Shown here: positions 1 through 6,021 of the stretch, piece after piece | Layout: each line of letters opens with the position of its first letter | Numbering within the stretch: the first letter of the stretch is position 1 | Translations under genes and position numbers: made by a program | Origin: Actinomycetota bacterium | GTDB taxonomy: Bacteria > Actinomycetota > Actinomycetes > Nanopelagicales > Nanopelagicaceae | Direction of reading: 5' to 3' | Assembly: GCA_947452525.1 (NCBI GenBank) | Contig: CANGCW010000053.1 | Coordinates: 1 to 6,577, forward strand | DNA: 6,577 nt | The notes under the pieces: model-generated | What the model saw: only the letters and a program-made list of their open reading frames with translations | Told to the model about the DNA's origin: nothing | Databases searched by the model: none

Positions 1-491
1 CCATGATTGGTGAGGCGGAAAGCCCCATCCTTCGCTCCGGTGCTCGGGCGGGGGACTCCATCGTTATCTCCGGATTACCGGGTCGATCAGCGTTGGGTTA
101 TGAACTCTTGATATCTGGAGTGAAGGATCAACGCTCAGCGCTCCATCGTAAACCGATGGTGGAATATGAGAAAGCTGTGACACTTACCAACGCCACATCG
201 TTGATTGATACCAGCGATGGGCTGGTTTCGGAGGCGCGGCACATTGCGTCACAATCTGGAGTTCGACTATCGCTCAACTCGGAATTGATTTCTGCCCTTC
301 CCGGTTTCGCTCAACTCGAGGGTGATGCGTTGCGGTTGGCTCTCCATGGTGGGGAGGATCATTGCTTTCTTGCAACTGTACGTGGAGCAACTCCAGAAGG
401 TTTCTATCGAATCGGAACGGTTGAGAGTGGCTCGGGCGTCACCATTGATGGAGTCGAGATTTCACACCAAGGGTTTGATCAGTTTAGATAA
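1..491 (+). CDS. thiL: Thiamine-monophosphate kinase, C-terminal half (5' end outside window)
   Basis: ThiL uses ATP to phosphorylate thiamine monophosphate to thiamine diphosphate, the last step of cofactor synthesis in the cytosol. The frame is open from the window edge and ends at TAA 489-491, leaving about 162 residues, roughly half of a normal ThiL of about 320. The visible part carries family landmarks: an RSGARAGD stretch followed by a glycine-rich segment ending GRSALGYELL near the start, the IDTSDGL motif at nt 204-224 (the ISDGL-type substrate and metal site), and GGEDHCF at nt 348-368, which corresponds to the usual GGEDYEL signature. The ATG at position 3 is an internal methionine, not the start, because ThiL has a conserved ATP- and metal-binding half upstream of this point. 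The 3' end overlaps the convergent phosphodiesterase gene by 13 nt and no terminator lies between them. The identification is firm; the N-terminal half cannot be judged. Confidence 0.93.
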   Translation, partial: MIGEAESPILRSGARAGDSIVISGLPGRSALGYELLISGVKDQRSALHRKPMVEYEKAVTLTNATSLIDTSDGLVSEARHIASQSGVRLSLNSELISALPGFAQLEGDALRLALHGGEDHCFLATVRGATPEGFYRIGTVESGSGVTIDGVEISHQGFDQFR

Positions 492-1162
492 GTACGGAGT
501 TCAGCAGGGGCATCGCTCATCACGACATCTGCACCGCTACCGATAAGTGCCTTCGCATCTTCTTCAGTATTAACGGTCCAGACGAAGAGGCGTTTTCCGG
601 CGGCCTTTACTTTCTTAGCAAAGCTTGGATCCTTCTTCAGAATCTCAACAGATGGCCCTACTGCATCGACGAAGCAGAGGTGGCGCTGCCATGGGCGTTC
701 AATGAGGTAGACCGCCTTGTAACCTGCGCGCTTGGCACGTTGAACAGCGAGCCACGAGAAGGACATGATGGAGATTTGAATACCTGAAGAATCAATCTGC
801 TCTTTATTTGCAGCAAGGACCTCGAAGAGCTTCTTCTCAACCGCACCGCGAGTAGGAACGGGATGCTTAGTCTCAAGGGCTAAGTCTTTCTTCTCATCAA
901 TTGCGATGGCAAGAAGTTCTTCAAAGATCATCGCTGGGTAGGTCTGCTGGATATCAATGAGATTGGAGTCGGCGATAACGCGGGGAGAGTTGGCGATACG
1001 TTGCATATCGGCGTCATGCCAGAGGACGAGGTAACCATCCTTGGAGAGGCGGAGATCGCATTCAAAACCATCGGCACCCTGTTCAACCGCTTCAAAGTAG
1101 GCGGTGAAGGACATTTCGGGAAGGTAAAGGCTTGCACCACGATGTCCGTAAATATGGGTCAT
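479..1162 (-). CDS. Glycerophosphodiester phosphodiesterase family protein, cytosolic type
   Basis: GDPD enzymes hydrolyse glycerophosphodiesters left by phospholipid breakdown into glycerol-3-phosphate and an alcohol, using a metal-dependent TIM barrel. The 227-residue product has the family pattern: HRGA at residues 7-10 (catalytic H7 and R8), E34-C-D36 (metal ligands), SKDG at 40-43, H49-D50 (second catalytic histidine), LETK at 96-99 (metal ligand E97) and a late FVWTVN segment typical of the last barrel strands. No signal peptide or membrane segment is visible and the length fits a single-domain cytosolic enzyme like E. coli UgpQ (about 247), so glycerophosphodiesters are the likely substrates; the exact one cannot be told. 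The start is ATG 1160-1162, with AGAGGA 8 nt upstream. The gene follows rpmB on the same strand by 51 nt, so the two may be co-transcribed, and its TGA stop overlaps the end of thiL. The usual ENT triplet after HRG is replaced by EMS, a tolerated variation. Confidence 0.9.
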   Translation of the reverse strand: MTHIYGHRGASLYLPEMSFTAYFEAVEQGADGFECDLRLSKDGYLVLWHDADMQRIANSPRVIADSNLIDIQQTYPAMIFEELLAIAIDEKKDLALETKHPVPTRGAVEKKLFEVLAANKEQIDSSGIQISIMSFSWLAVQRAKRAGYKAVYLIERPWQRHLCFVDAVGPSVEILKKDPSFAKKVKAAGKRLFVWTVNTEEDAKALIGSGADVVMSDAPAELRTYLN

Positions 1163-1213
1163 GGGGAAGATCCTCTAACGCTAGATGTATCTCGAAATAA
1201 TGCGAGAGAAAAG

Positions 1214-1399
1214 TTAGCGAGCTACCTTGCCGGCTTTAAGGCAAGATGAGCAGACATTCTGACGCTTGCGCTGTCCACCAACGAGGGTGCGGATGCGCTG
1301 AATGTTTGGATTCCAGCGGCGACGGGTCTTACGCATGGAGTGTGAGACATTGTTGCCAAAGCTGGGGCCTTTGCCGCAGATATCGCAGTTTGATGCCAC
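1214..1399 (-). CDS. rpmB: 50S ribosomal protein L28, zinc-binding form
   Basis: L28 is a small, basic protein of the large ribosomal subunit. The 61-residue product begins with MASNCDICGKGPSFGNNVSHS and continues with the family-typical basic run KTRRRWNPNIQ and a central RTLVGGQRKR segment. Two CxxC pairs, C5/C8 and C50/C53, form a zinc ribbon, so this is the zinc-dependent (C+) form rather than the cysteine-free paralogue that many actinobacteria induce under zinc starvation. The start is GTG 1397-1399, supported by a strong AGAAGGAG ribosome binding site six nt upstream; the stop is TAA 1214-1216. The gene is divergent from recG across a 162-nt control region and is followed on its own strand by the phosphodiesterase gene. 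Length and sequence are complete for the family. Confidence 0.97.
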   Translation of the reverse strand: MASNCDICGKGPSFGNNVSHSMRKTRRRWNPNIQRIRTLVGGQRKRQNVCSSCLKAGKVAR

Positions 1400-1405
1400 G
1401 GTGAA

Positions 1406-1413
1406 CTCCTTCT
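1406..1413 (-). promoter_or_regulatory. Strong ribosome binding site of rpmB
   Basis: Read on the minus strand this is AGAAGGAG, with six nucleotides (TTCACC) before the GTG start of rpmB. It is the clearest Shine-Dalgarno sequence in the window and fixes the GTG start. Confidence 0.85.
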
Positions 1414-1420
1414 AGTCGAG

Positions 1421-1449
1421 ATTATTCAAAATCAGAATATCTATGGATA
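1421..1449 (-). promoter_or_regulatory. Possible rpmB promoter
   Basis: On the minus strand a -10-like AATAAT (1426 down to 1421; five of six matches to TATAAT) lies in an AT-rich patch just upstream of the rpmB ribosome binding site. A weak -35-like TATCCA (1449 down to 1444) sits 17 nt further up. Transcription would start near 1414, giving a leader of about 15 nt that still contains the ribosome binding site. The -10 and its position are reasonable; the -35 match is poor, so this is a tentative call. Confidence 0.35.
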
Positions 1450-1453
1450 TGAG

Positions 1454-1464
1454 CGGGTGACCCG
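1454..1464. repeat. Short palindrome CGGGT-G-ACCCG in the rpmB/recG divergent region
   Basis: A perfect 5-bp inverted repeat with a single central base. With a G-T mismatch allowed it extends to GAGCGGG/CCCGTTC around TGA (1451-1467). It lies just upstream of the possible rpmB -35 region, where an operator could sit, but a repeat this short can also arise by chance. No known regulator site is recognised. Confidence 0.35.
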
Positions 1465-1537
1465 TTCAGGAGAGGAAGATTACCGCTTCGGCCCGCTCGC
1501 CGCCTAATCGGGCGCCGTGGCGTTGCATCCGCCCCGG

Positions 1538-1550
1538 GTGCTTCGAGCAC
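1538..1550. repeat. Palindrome GTGCT-TCG-AGCAC abutting the recG -10 element
   Basis: A perfect 5-bp inverted repeat around TCG ends exactly where the GATAAT -10 hexamer (1551-1556) begins, so it occupies the promoter spacer. If transcription starts at the recG ATG, it is not transcribed and would act as DNA, for example as an operator, rather than as an RNA hairpin. It matches neither the actinobacterial LexA box nor the PafBC-type element. The function is unknown and chance is possible. Confidence 0.4.
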
Positions 1551-1562
1551 GATAATGAGCCA
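1551..1562 (+). promoter_or_regulatory. Probable leaderless promoter of recG (-10 element and start site)
   Basis: GATAAT at 1551-1556 matches five of six bases of the -10 consensus and is followed by GAGCC and then the ATG of recG at 1562. That spacing puts the expected transcription start on the A of the ATG, the geometry of leaderless genes, which are common in actinobacteria. No Shine-Dalgarno sequence precedes this ATG, and an in-frame TGA at 1556-1558 rules out an ATG, GTG or TTG start further upstream. No good -35 sits at 17 nt; TTGCAT at 1523-1528 is too far away (22 nt). Confidence 0.55.
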
Positions 1563-3769
1563 TGGCCACTCTGCAGACCCCCCTCGTGAAGGTGTTGGGG
1601 GATAAGACTGCGAAGGCGCTGGCCGCCGGGTTAGGCGAAGGAACGGTTGAGGCCCTGCTGCGCCACTATCCACGGCGCTACGTTGAGCGTGGCCAGCTCT
1701 CCGATATCTCCGCTCTCAACGAGGGCGATGAGACGACGGTCATGGCAGAGATCGCCTCGACCAAAATTAGGCGCGCCCAGGGGAAGGTCATCCTCGAGGT
1801 GCAGATCACCGATGGCAGAGCGAGCATGGTCCTGACCTTCTTCAATCAGGCGTGGCGCGAGAAGGAGTTGGCCGTCGGCCGCTCAGGACTCTTTGCCGGC
1901 AAGGTCTCCGTCTTTAATGGCAAGCGACAACTCTCACATCCGGATTACGAACTTCTCAGTGACGAGGTAGATCCCGATAGCGCCGCTACTGACTTTGCGG
2001 GAAAGTTGATTCCGATTTATCCGAGTATTGCGAAGTTACCCACCTGGAAGTTTGCGAAGTGCGTGGAGATTGTTCTGGATGCGCTCGAGAGCGTGGAGGA
2101 TTTTCTACCGGAGGAGATTTGTGCACATCAGAAACTCGTCTCCCTGGAAACAGCGATGCGCTCGCTCCATGCTCCGAAGACGATGGACGAAGTTCGGGCA
2201 GCAAAGCATCGCCTCACCTTTGATGAGGCATTTATCCTGCAGACCCTTCTAGCCAAGCGACGAGCAGAGTCCGAGAGAGATCCTGCAACAGCGCGCATTG
2301 TTAAGGCCGACGGATTGATGAGTGCATTTGAGGCTCGACTCCCGTGGAGCTATACCGAGGGTCAAGTGGAAGTAAATAAAGAGATCGAGAAGGATCTTGC
2401 CAAGGCTCACCCGATGCACCGCCTCTTGCAAGGAGAGGTCGGATCAGGAAAGACGGTTATAGCGCTGCGCTCTGCCCTGATTGTTGTTGACTCCGGTGGA
2501 CAGGCTGCGTTGCTTGCACCTACCGAAGTGCTCGCCTCACAACATTATTCAACGATTAAGAAGATGTTGGGAGAGTTAAGCGAAGCAGGAACTCTCACTT
2601 CAGGCGGAATGGGAACTCACGTTGATCTCCTCACCTCTTCAACGCCTCCTGCGCTACGAAAGCAGATCCTTGCTCGCATTGCCTCCGGCGAAGCAGGCAT
2701 CGTTATCGGTACGCACTCACTGATTCAAGAGAGCGTTGAGTTCCACGATTTAGGAATCGTCATCATCGATGAACAACATCGATTCGGAGTTGAACAGAGA
2801 GATGCTCTGCGTGCAAAGGGGCGAACAACGCCGCATATGTTGGTGATGACAGCAACGCCTATTCCTCGAACCGTTGCTATGACGGTCTTCGGCGATCTCG
2901 ATGTCTCAACGCTTCGCACGCTTCCTCATGGTCGGCAGCCCATCATCACGCACGTCATTCCGGTCCGCGAGAAGCCTCTCTTCGTTGAGCGAGCATGGGA
3001 GCGCATTAAGGAGGAGGTTGCAAAGGGACATCAGGCATATGTCGTTACACCTCGCATCTCAGAAGGTGCCACTGGCGCATTGAGTGAACTCACAGATGAA
3101 GAGCGTGAGATTGCAAAATTAATGGGCGATCTTGTCGAAGAAGAGAGCTCGAAGACCCCCATGTGTTCGGTTGAGGCATTGGCCCCCGAGTTAGCAACCG
3201 GCCCGTTGAAGGGTTTGAAGGTTGCAATTCTCCATGGACGTCTGCCTGCGATTGAGAAAGAGGAGACGATGCTCGCCTTTGGAAGAGGCGAGATTGACGT
3301 ACTCGTTTCGACAACGGTCATCGAAGTCGGCGTCGATGTTCCGAATGCAACAATGATGGTGATTATGGATGCAGATCGCTTTGGCGTCTCTCAACTTCAC
3401 CAGCTCCGTGGTCGCGTAGGTCGAGGGGGAGCACAGGGACTCTGTCTTCTCATCTCATCTTCACTCTCTGACTCACCTGCAATGGAGAGGTTGAACGCGG
3501 TCGCCTCCACCACTGACGGATTTGCACTTGCACAGATTGATTTAGAGCATCGAAGCGAGGGAGATGTACTTGGGTCGGTGCAATCTGGAAAGAAGTCACA
3601 CCTTAAACTTCTGAGAGTGCTCGAGCATGAGAATCTGATTGCTGACGCAAGAAGTGAAGCGATGGAGATCATTCAGCGAGATGCCGAATTACTCAAGTTC
3701 CCATTACTTGCGCGCGAGATTGAGATTGTCATGGCTCGAGAAGAGTCAGAATTTATGGAGAAGGGCTAA
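1562..3769 (+). CDS. recG: ATP-dependent DNA helicase RecG
   Basis: RecG is a monomeric double-strand DNA translocase that reverses stalled replication forks and processes D-loops, R-loops and Holliday junctions. The 735-residue product is full length. The N-terminus carries the expected TPLVKVLGDKTAKAL and RHYPRRY segments, followed by the OB-fold wedge domain at about residues 58-132, which splits the DNA strands. The helicase core has Walker A GEVGSGKT (291-298), motif II DEQH (403-406), motif III TATPIPRT (430-437) and the TRG/motif VI region QLRGRVGRG (614-622). A charged insertion before AILHGRLP is similar to what actinobacterial RecGs carry. The ATG at 1562 is the only reasonable start and appears leaderless. 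The gene heads a tight operon: rsmD starts 2 nt after its TAA. The first 350 bases or so are clearly more GC-rich than the rest. The gene is intact and the assignment is secure. Confidence 0.98.
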   Translation: MATLQTPLVKVLGDKTAKALAAGLGEGTVEALLRHYPRRYVERGQLSDISALNEGDETTVMAEIASTKIRRAQGKVILEVQITDGRASMVLTFFNQAWREKELAVGRSGLFAGKVSVFNGKRQLSHPDYELLSDEVDPDSAATDFAGKLIPIYPSIAKLPTWKFAKCVEIVLDALESVEDFLPEEICAHQKLVSLETAMRSLHAPKTMDEVRAAKHRLTFDEAFILQTLLAKRRAESERDPATARIVKADGLMSAFEARLPWSYTEGQVEVNKEIEKDLAKAHPMHRLLQGEVGSGKTVIALRSALIVVDSGGQAALLAPTEVLASQHYSTIKKMLGELSEAGTLTSGGMGTHVDLLTSSTPPALRKQILARIASGEAGIVIGTHSLIQESVEFHDLGIVIIDEQHRFGVEQRDALRAKGRTTPHMLVMTATPIPRTVAMTVFGDLDVSTLRTLPHGRQPIITHVIPVREKPLFVERAWERIKEEVAKGHQAYVVTPRISEGATGALSELTDEEREIAKLMGDLVEEESSKTPMCSVEALAPELATGPLKGLKVAILHGRLPAIEKEETMLAFGRGEIDVLVSTTVIEVGVDVPNATMMVIMDADRFGVSQLHQLRGRVGRGGAQGLCLLISSSLSDSPAMERLNAVASTTDGFALAQIDLEHRSEGDVLGSVQSGKKSHLKLLRVLEHENLIADARSEAMEIIQRDAELLKFPLLAREIEIVMAREESEFMEKG

Positions 3770-3771
3770 CG

Positions 3772-4362
3772 ATGAGAATTATTTCTGGTGTCGCAAAGGG
3801 TCGAGAATTGAAATCTCCTCATTCCGATGGCGTGCGTCCAACCTCCGATAGAGCGCGCGAGGGATTGTTTAGCACCTTGGAATCCGAGTTCGGTTCCATT
3901 GAGGGGCTTCGCTTTCTCGATCTCTTCGCAGGCAGTGGCGCAGTTGGAGTTGAAGCGCTCTCGCGCGGTGCGATTCAAGTCCACTCGGTTGAGTTAGATG
4001 TAGAGACTGCAGATGTTGCGCGAGCAAATTTCGCTTCAGTTCCAAGCAGTGCTGAGTGTCACGTCTATCGCGAGAGCGCAGAGAAGTTCCTGGAGAGCGG
4101 CCCAGCAAGCAACGGTTCAACGGCCTACGACATTATCTTTATGGATCCACCGTACAACGTGACAAATGAAGTAATCGAGCGATTGCTTACGCTCATCATC
4201 GAGCGGGATCTCCTGCAACCACGTGGCCTCGTTGCAATCGAGCGAGATTCAAAGGGGAAGGTATTCACCTGGCCGCAATCCCCACGCGCGATGGCAGAAG
4301 TAAAAGTGCGCTCGTATGGACAGGGAAGTATCTACTACGGCGGATACTCTGATACGGTTTAA
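3772..4362 (+). CDS. rsmD: 16S rRNA (guanine(966)-N(2))-methyltransferase RsmD
   Basis: RsmD uses S-adenosylmethionine to methylate N2 of G966 in 16S rRNA, near the P site, during 30S assembly. The 196-residue product has the complete family pattern: RIISGVAKGRELKSP at the N-terminus, RPTSDRAREGLFSTL at 22-36 (the RNA-binding N-terminal region), the SAM-binding DLFAGSG loop at 50-56 followed by EALSRGA, the acidic VELD after the next strand, and the N6/N2-type catalytic motif DPPY at 125-128. The start ATG 3772 follows the recG stop by 2 nt and has GGAGAAGG upstream inside the recG end. The stop is TAA 4360-4362, with coaD beginning 2 nt later; the rsmD-coaD pair is widely conserved in bacteria. 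Length is normal for the family and nothing is missing. Confidence 0.96.
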   Translation: MRIISGVAKGRELKSPHSDGVRPTSDRAREGLFSTLESEFGSIEGLRFLDLFAGSGAVGVEALSRGAIQVHSVELDVETADVARANFASVPSSAECHVYRESAEKFLESGPASNGSTAYDIIFMDPPYNVTNEVIERLLTLIIERDLLQPRGLVAIERDSKGKVFTWPQSPRAMAEVKVRSYGQGSIYYGGYSDTV

Positions 4363-4364
4363 GC

Positions 4365-4862
4365 GTGAATCGCGTTGTCTGCCCAGGATCTTTTGATCCC
4401 ATCACCTACGGGCATCTAGATATCATCGCAAGAGCAAGTGCGCTCTTCGACGAGGTAGTCATCGCAGTTCTTGTAAATCAGACCAAGCACTCCCTCTTCA
4501 CGGTGGAAGAGCGCCTCGAGATGATTAAAGAAGTAACAGAGCAGTACCCGAATGTTCGCGTTGATTCATGGCGTGGGCTACTCGTTGATTACTGCGAGTC
4601 GAACAAGATTGGCTCCATTATTAAAGGTCTTCGCGCTGTATCTGACTTTGATTATGAACTGCAGATGTCGCAGATCAATTACCAGTTGAAGGGTATCGAG
4701 ACCCTCTTTATGTCGACCGCCCCGGCCCACTCATTCCTCTCATCTTCACTCGTAAAAGAGATTGCATCCTTCGGCGGGGATATCTCTAGCTATCTTCCAC
4801 CCGCAATTCAGAAACGACTATTAGTCCGCCTCAGTCAGTCACGAGAAGAGGGAAAGAATTAG
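4365..4862 (+). CDS. coaD: Phosphopantetheine adenylyltransferase
   Basis: CoaD transfers AMP from ATP to 4'-phosphopantetheine, making dephospho-CoA, the penultimate and often rate-controlling step of coenzyme A synthesis; the enzyme is a cytosolic hexamer. The 165-residue product matches the family length. It shows the nucleotidyltransferase start CPGSFDPITYGH, with T14-Y-G-H17 as the HxGH-like ATP site, the phosphopantetheine region KGLRAVSDFDYELQM (87-101) and the second nucleotide motif SSSLVKE (126-132, equivalent to ISST.R/K). The start is GTG 4365, 2 nt after the rsmD stop. No Shine-Dalgarno sequence is evident there, so translation probably depends on ribosomes finishing rsmD. The stop is TAG 4860-4862, one nt before the next gene. 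The older symbol kdtB applies to the same family. Confidence 0.97.
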   Translation: MNRVVCPGSFDPITYGHLDIIARASALFDEVVIAVLVNQTKHSLFTVEERLEMIKEVTEQYPNVRVDSWRGLLVDYCESNKIGSIIKGLRAVSDFDYELQMSQINYQLKGIETLFMSTAPAHSFLSSSLVKEIASFGGDISSYLPPAIQKRLLVRLSQSREEGKN

Positions 4863-4863
4863 C

Positions 4864-5349
4864 ATGAGCGAGATCAATGTAGTTGAGCGAATTCAGAGCG
4901 CAATCACCGCAGTGCAAGAGGCGCGTGGTGTTCCCCTTTCAGCGAGCGCTGTTATCCATCGCGGCGAGATGCTCACCATCCTTGGCCAAGCAGCTCAAGC
5001 ACTTCCAAGTGATCTTGCTTCTGCACAATCACTCCTTGCTGAGCGCGATGCGATCTTGGAAGAGGCTCGCAAATCTGCTGACGCAATCATTGCGGCGGCT
5101 CGGGAAGAGGTCTCGCTCATGATTGAGCAGACGCAAATCGTTACCGAAGCTCGACGCGAGGCAGCGCGAATCCTTGATGAAGTTGAGGAGCAATCCCGCC
5201 AAGAGCGCGAAGAGATAGAGACATATATTGATGGCCGGCTCGCAACACTTGAAGTTGTATTAAATAAGACTCTTGATGTCATTCAACGTGGACGCGACAA
5301 GCTCCAGGGGAATGAAGATAAGAGCCAACTCTCAGAACTTGCAGAGTAA
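4864..5349 (+). CDS. sepIVA: SepIVA-like DivIVA-domain coiled-coil protein, shortened
   Basis: This 161-residue protein is mostly predicted coiled coil rich in Ala, Glu and Arg. From memory of the family, both ends resemble mycobacterial SepIVA (Rv2927c), an essential division and envelope-growth factor. The N-terminal EARGVPLSASAV and HRGEML segments (19-37) match SepIVA's EARGVP and PRGD region; the middle has SLLAERDAILEEARKSAD, similar to its DARDSMLHDAK stretch; and YIDGRL with NKTLDVIQRGRDKL (121-147) matches its YVDNKL and GRGRHQL ending. Mycobacterial SepIVA is about 245 residues, so this version lacks roughly 80, apparently from the coiled-coil centre. Position supports the call: Rv2927c also lies immediately before a DUF177 gene and rnc. 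The start ATG 4864 follows the coaD stop by 1 nt with GAGGGAAAG upstream. Automated annotation may call it a hypothetical protein or an ATP synthase subunit b-like protein because of the coiled coil; no membrane segment is present to support that. Confidence 0.75.
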   Translation: MSEINVVERIQSAITAVQEARGVPLSASAVIHRGEMLTILGQAAQALPSDLASAQSLLAERDAILEEARKSADAIIAAAREEVSLMIEQTQIVTEARREAARILDEVEEQSRQEREEIETYIDGRLATLEVVLNKTLDVIQRGRDKLQGNEDKSQLSELAE

Positions 5350-5353
5350 GACG

Positions 5354-5932
5354 GTGAGTATTAAGAAATCACCCTTTCTCTTTAATTGCGCTGACCTACC
5401 TCGTCGCGCGGGCGAGATGCGCGAGTTTGAGTTAAATATCGATGCACCAGAAGATTTCGGTCTACCTCTCTTTAAGATCGATCCAACCCGTCCGATTGAG
5501 ATTGATTTAACGATCTCAGCTGTCTCCGAAGGCGTCCTTGCTACCGCTGAGGTTCGCGCAACTGCTCACGGCGAATGTACCCGCTGCCTGGAGCCGGTCG
5601 AAGAGGATATTGATCAATCATTTACTGAACTCTTCTACTACCAAGCGAGCCGTCCATCTCGATCTAAGAGTTCGGTTCCTGAGGAGCTCGGTGAGGATGA
5701 CAGCCTCATGATGGAGGGGGATGAGATCGACCTCGAACTACCTGTCCGCGACGCCCTCATTCTTAACCTTCCGCTCAACCCACTCTGCCGCCCAGATTGT
5801 CTCGGCCTCTGCCCAGATTGCGGCGTGAAGTGGGAGGAACTCCCCGATGACCATGGCGAGAGCGCTCACCCGAAGGGCGATATCCGCTGGGCCGGACTTG
5901 AGAAGCTCCAGAAGGAGCTTGAGGAGAAGTAA
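5354..5932 (+). CDS. DUF177 (YceD family) protein, large-subunit rRNA accumulation factor
   Basis: DUF177/YceD proteins are needed for normal 23S rRNA accumulation in bacteria and plant plastids, and are commonly encoded beside rpmF, as here. The 192-residue product has the family layout: PFLFNCADLPRRAGEMREFE at the N-terminus, the first cysteine pair C75-TR-C78 followed by LEPVEEDI and FTELFYY, an acidic middle, then PLNPLCRPDCLGLCPDCG with C145, C149, C153 and C156, probably metal-binding. It ends in a charged helix. I chose GTG 5354, four nt after the sepIVA-like stop, because the family's conserved sequence starts at once. The frame is open back to ATG 5273, but those 27 extra codons overlap the upstream gene and look like read-through. 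The ribosome binding site is weak (AGAG at 5343-5346), suggesting coupling to the upstream gene. The symbol yceD is used in E. coli; I leave it blank because the molecular function is unsettled. Confidence 0.92.
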   Translation: MSIKKSPFLFNCADLPRRAGEMREFELNIDAPEDFGLPLFKIDPTRPIEIDLTISAVSEGVLATAEVRATAHGECTRCLEPVEEDIDQSFTELFYYQASRPSRSKSSVPEELGEDDSLMMEGDEIDLELPVRDALILNLPLNPLCRPDCLGLCPDCGVKWEELPDDHGESAHPKGDIRWAGLEKLQKELEEK

Positions 5933-5939
5933 CCTCAGT

Positions 5940-5969
5940 TTGTGAATTGACCACCACCTAGGGGATACT
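5940..5969 (+). promoter_or_regulatory. Possible promoter for rpmF-rnc
   Basis: TTGTGA (5940-5945, four of six to the -35 consensus) and GATACT (5964-5969, four of six to the -10) are separated by 18 nt in the 96-nt gap after the DUF177 gene. Transcription would start near 5976. A separate promoter would fit the high demand for a ribosomal protein, but both boxes are weak, and a nearby TTGACC (5947-5952) has no -10 at a suitable distance. Confidence 0.3.
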
Positions 5970-6010
5970 TCACCCCTGTACACCTGAGCCCAGGTTCTCC
6001 TCGAGGCTCA
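5960..6010 (+). repeat. Inverted repeats in the rpmF leader
   Basis: Three short perfect inverted repeats lie in the rpmF leader: AGGGG/CCCCT (5960-5964 with 5973-5977, loop of 8), ACCTG/CAGGT (5982-5986 with 5991-5995, loop AGCC) and TGAGCC/GGCTCA (5985-5990 with 6005-6010, enclosing CCTCGAGG from 5999). The last two share bases and cannot form together. No run of T follows, so this is not a classical intrinsic terminator. The largest stem ends just before the rpmF ribosome binding site. Confidence 0.4.
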
Positions 6011-6015
6011 TTTAT

Positions 6016-6021
6016 GAAAGG
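6016..6021 (+). promoter_or_regulatory. Ribosome binding site of rpmF
   Basis: GAAAGG lies seven nt before ATG 6029. It supports this start over the in-frame ATG at 6014, which would put five extra residues (MKGKA) before the conserved L32 N-terminus and would itself overlap the binding site. Confidence 0.65.

Noticed and set aside
1190..1207. TCTCG/CGAGA inverted repeat between rpmB and the phosphodiesterase gene as a terminator
   Set aside because: The stem is only 5 bp with an 8-nt AT-rich loop and no T run follows it on the minus strand, so it does not look like an intrinsic terminator.
1001..1249. Plus-strand open frame of 82 codons
   Set aside because: It lies opposite the phosphodiesterase gene and the end of rpmB, has no recognisable protein features and is a shadow of those genes.
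1421..1450. Zur operator at the rpmB promoter
   Set aside because: The AT-rich stretch has no convincing TGATAATCATTATCA-like palindrome, and C+ L28 genes are not the usual Zur targets.
1523..1556. LexA box or PafBC-type DNA-damage promoter upstream of recG
   Set aside because: No TCGAAC-N4-GTTCGA site and no TTGTCRGTG-N8-TANNNT pattern is present; the bases at the matching distance from GATAAT read CCGGGTGCT.
4995..5282. Minus-strand open frame of 95 codons opposite the sepIVA-like gene
   Set aside because: It is serine- and arginine-rich, the usual antisense reading of an Ala/Glu/Arg-rich coiled-coil gene, and has no ribosome binding site or recognisable domain.
5273..5353. Upstream extension of the DUF177 gene to ATG 5273
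   Set aside because: The 27 extra residues overlap the sepIVA-like gene in another frame and do not resemble the family N-terminus. GTG 5354 places the conserved PFLF segment right after the start.
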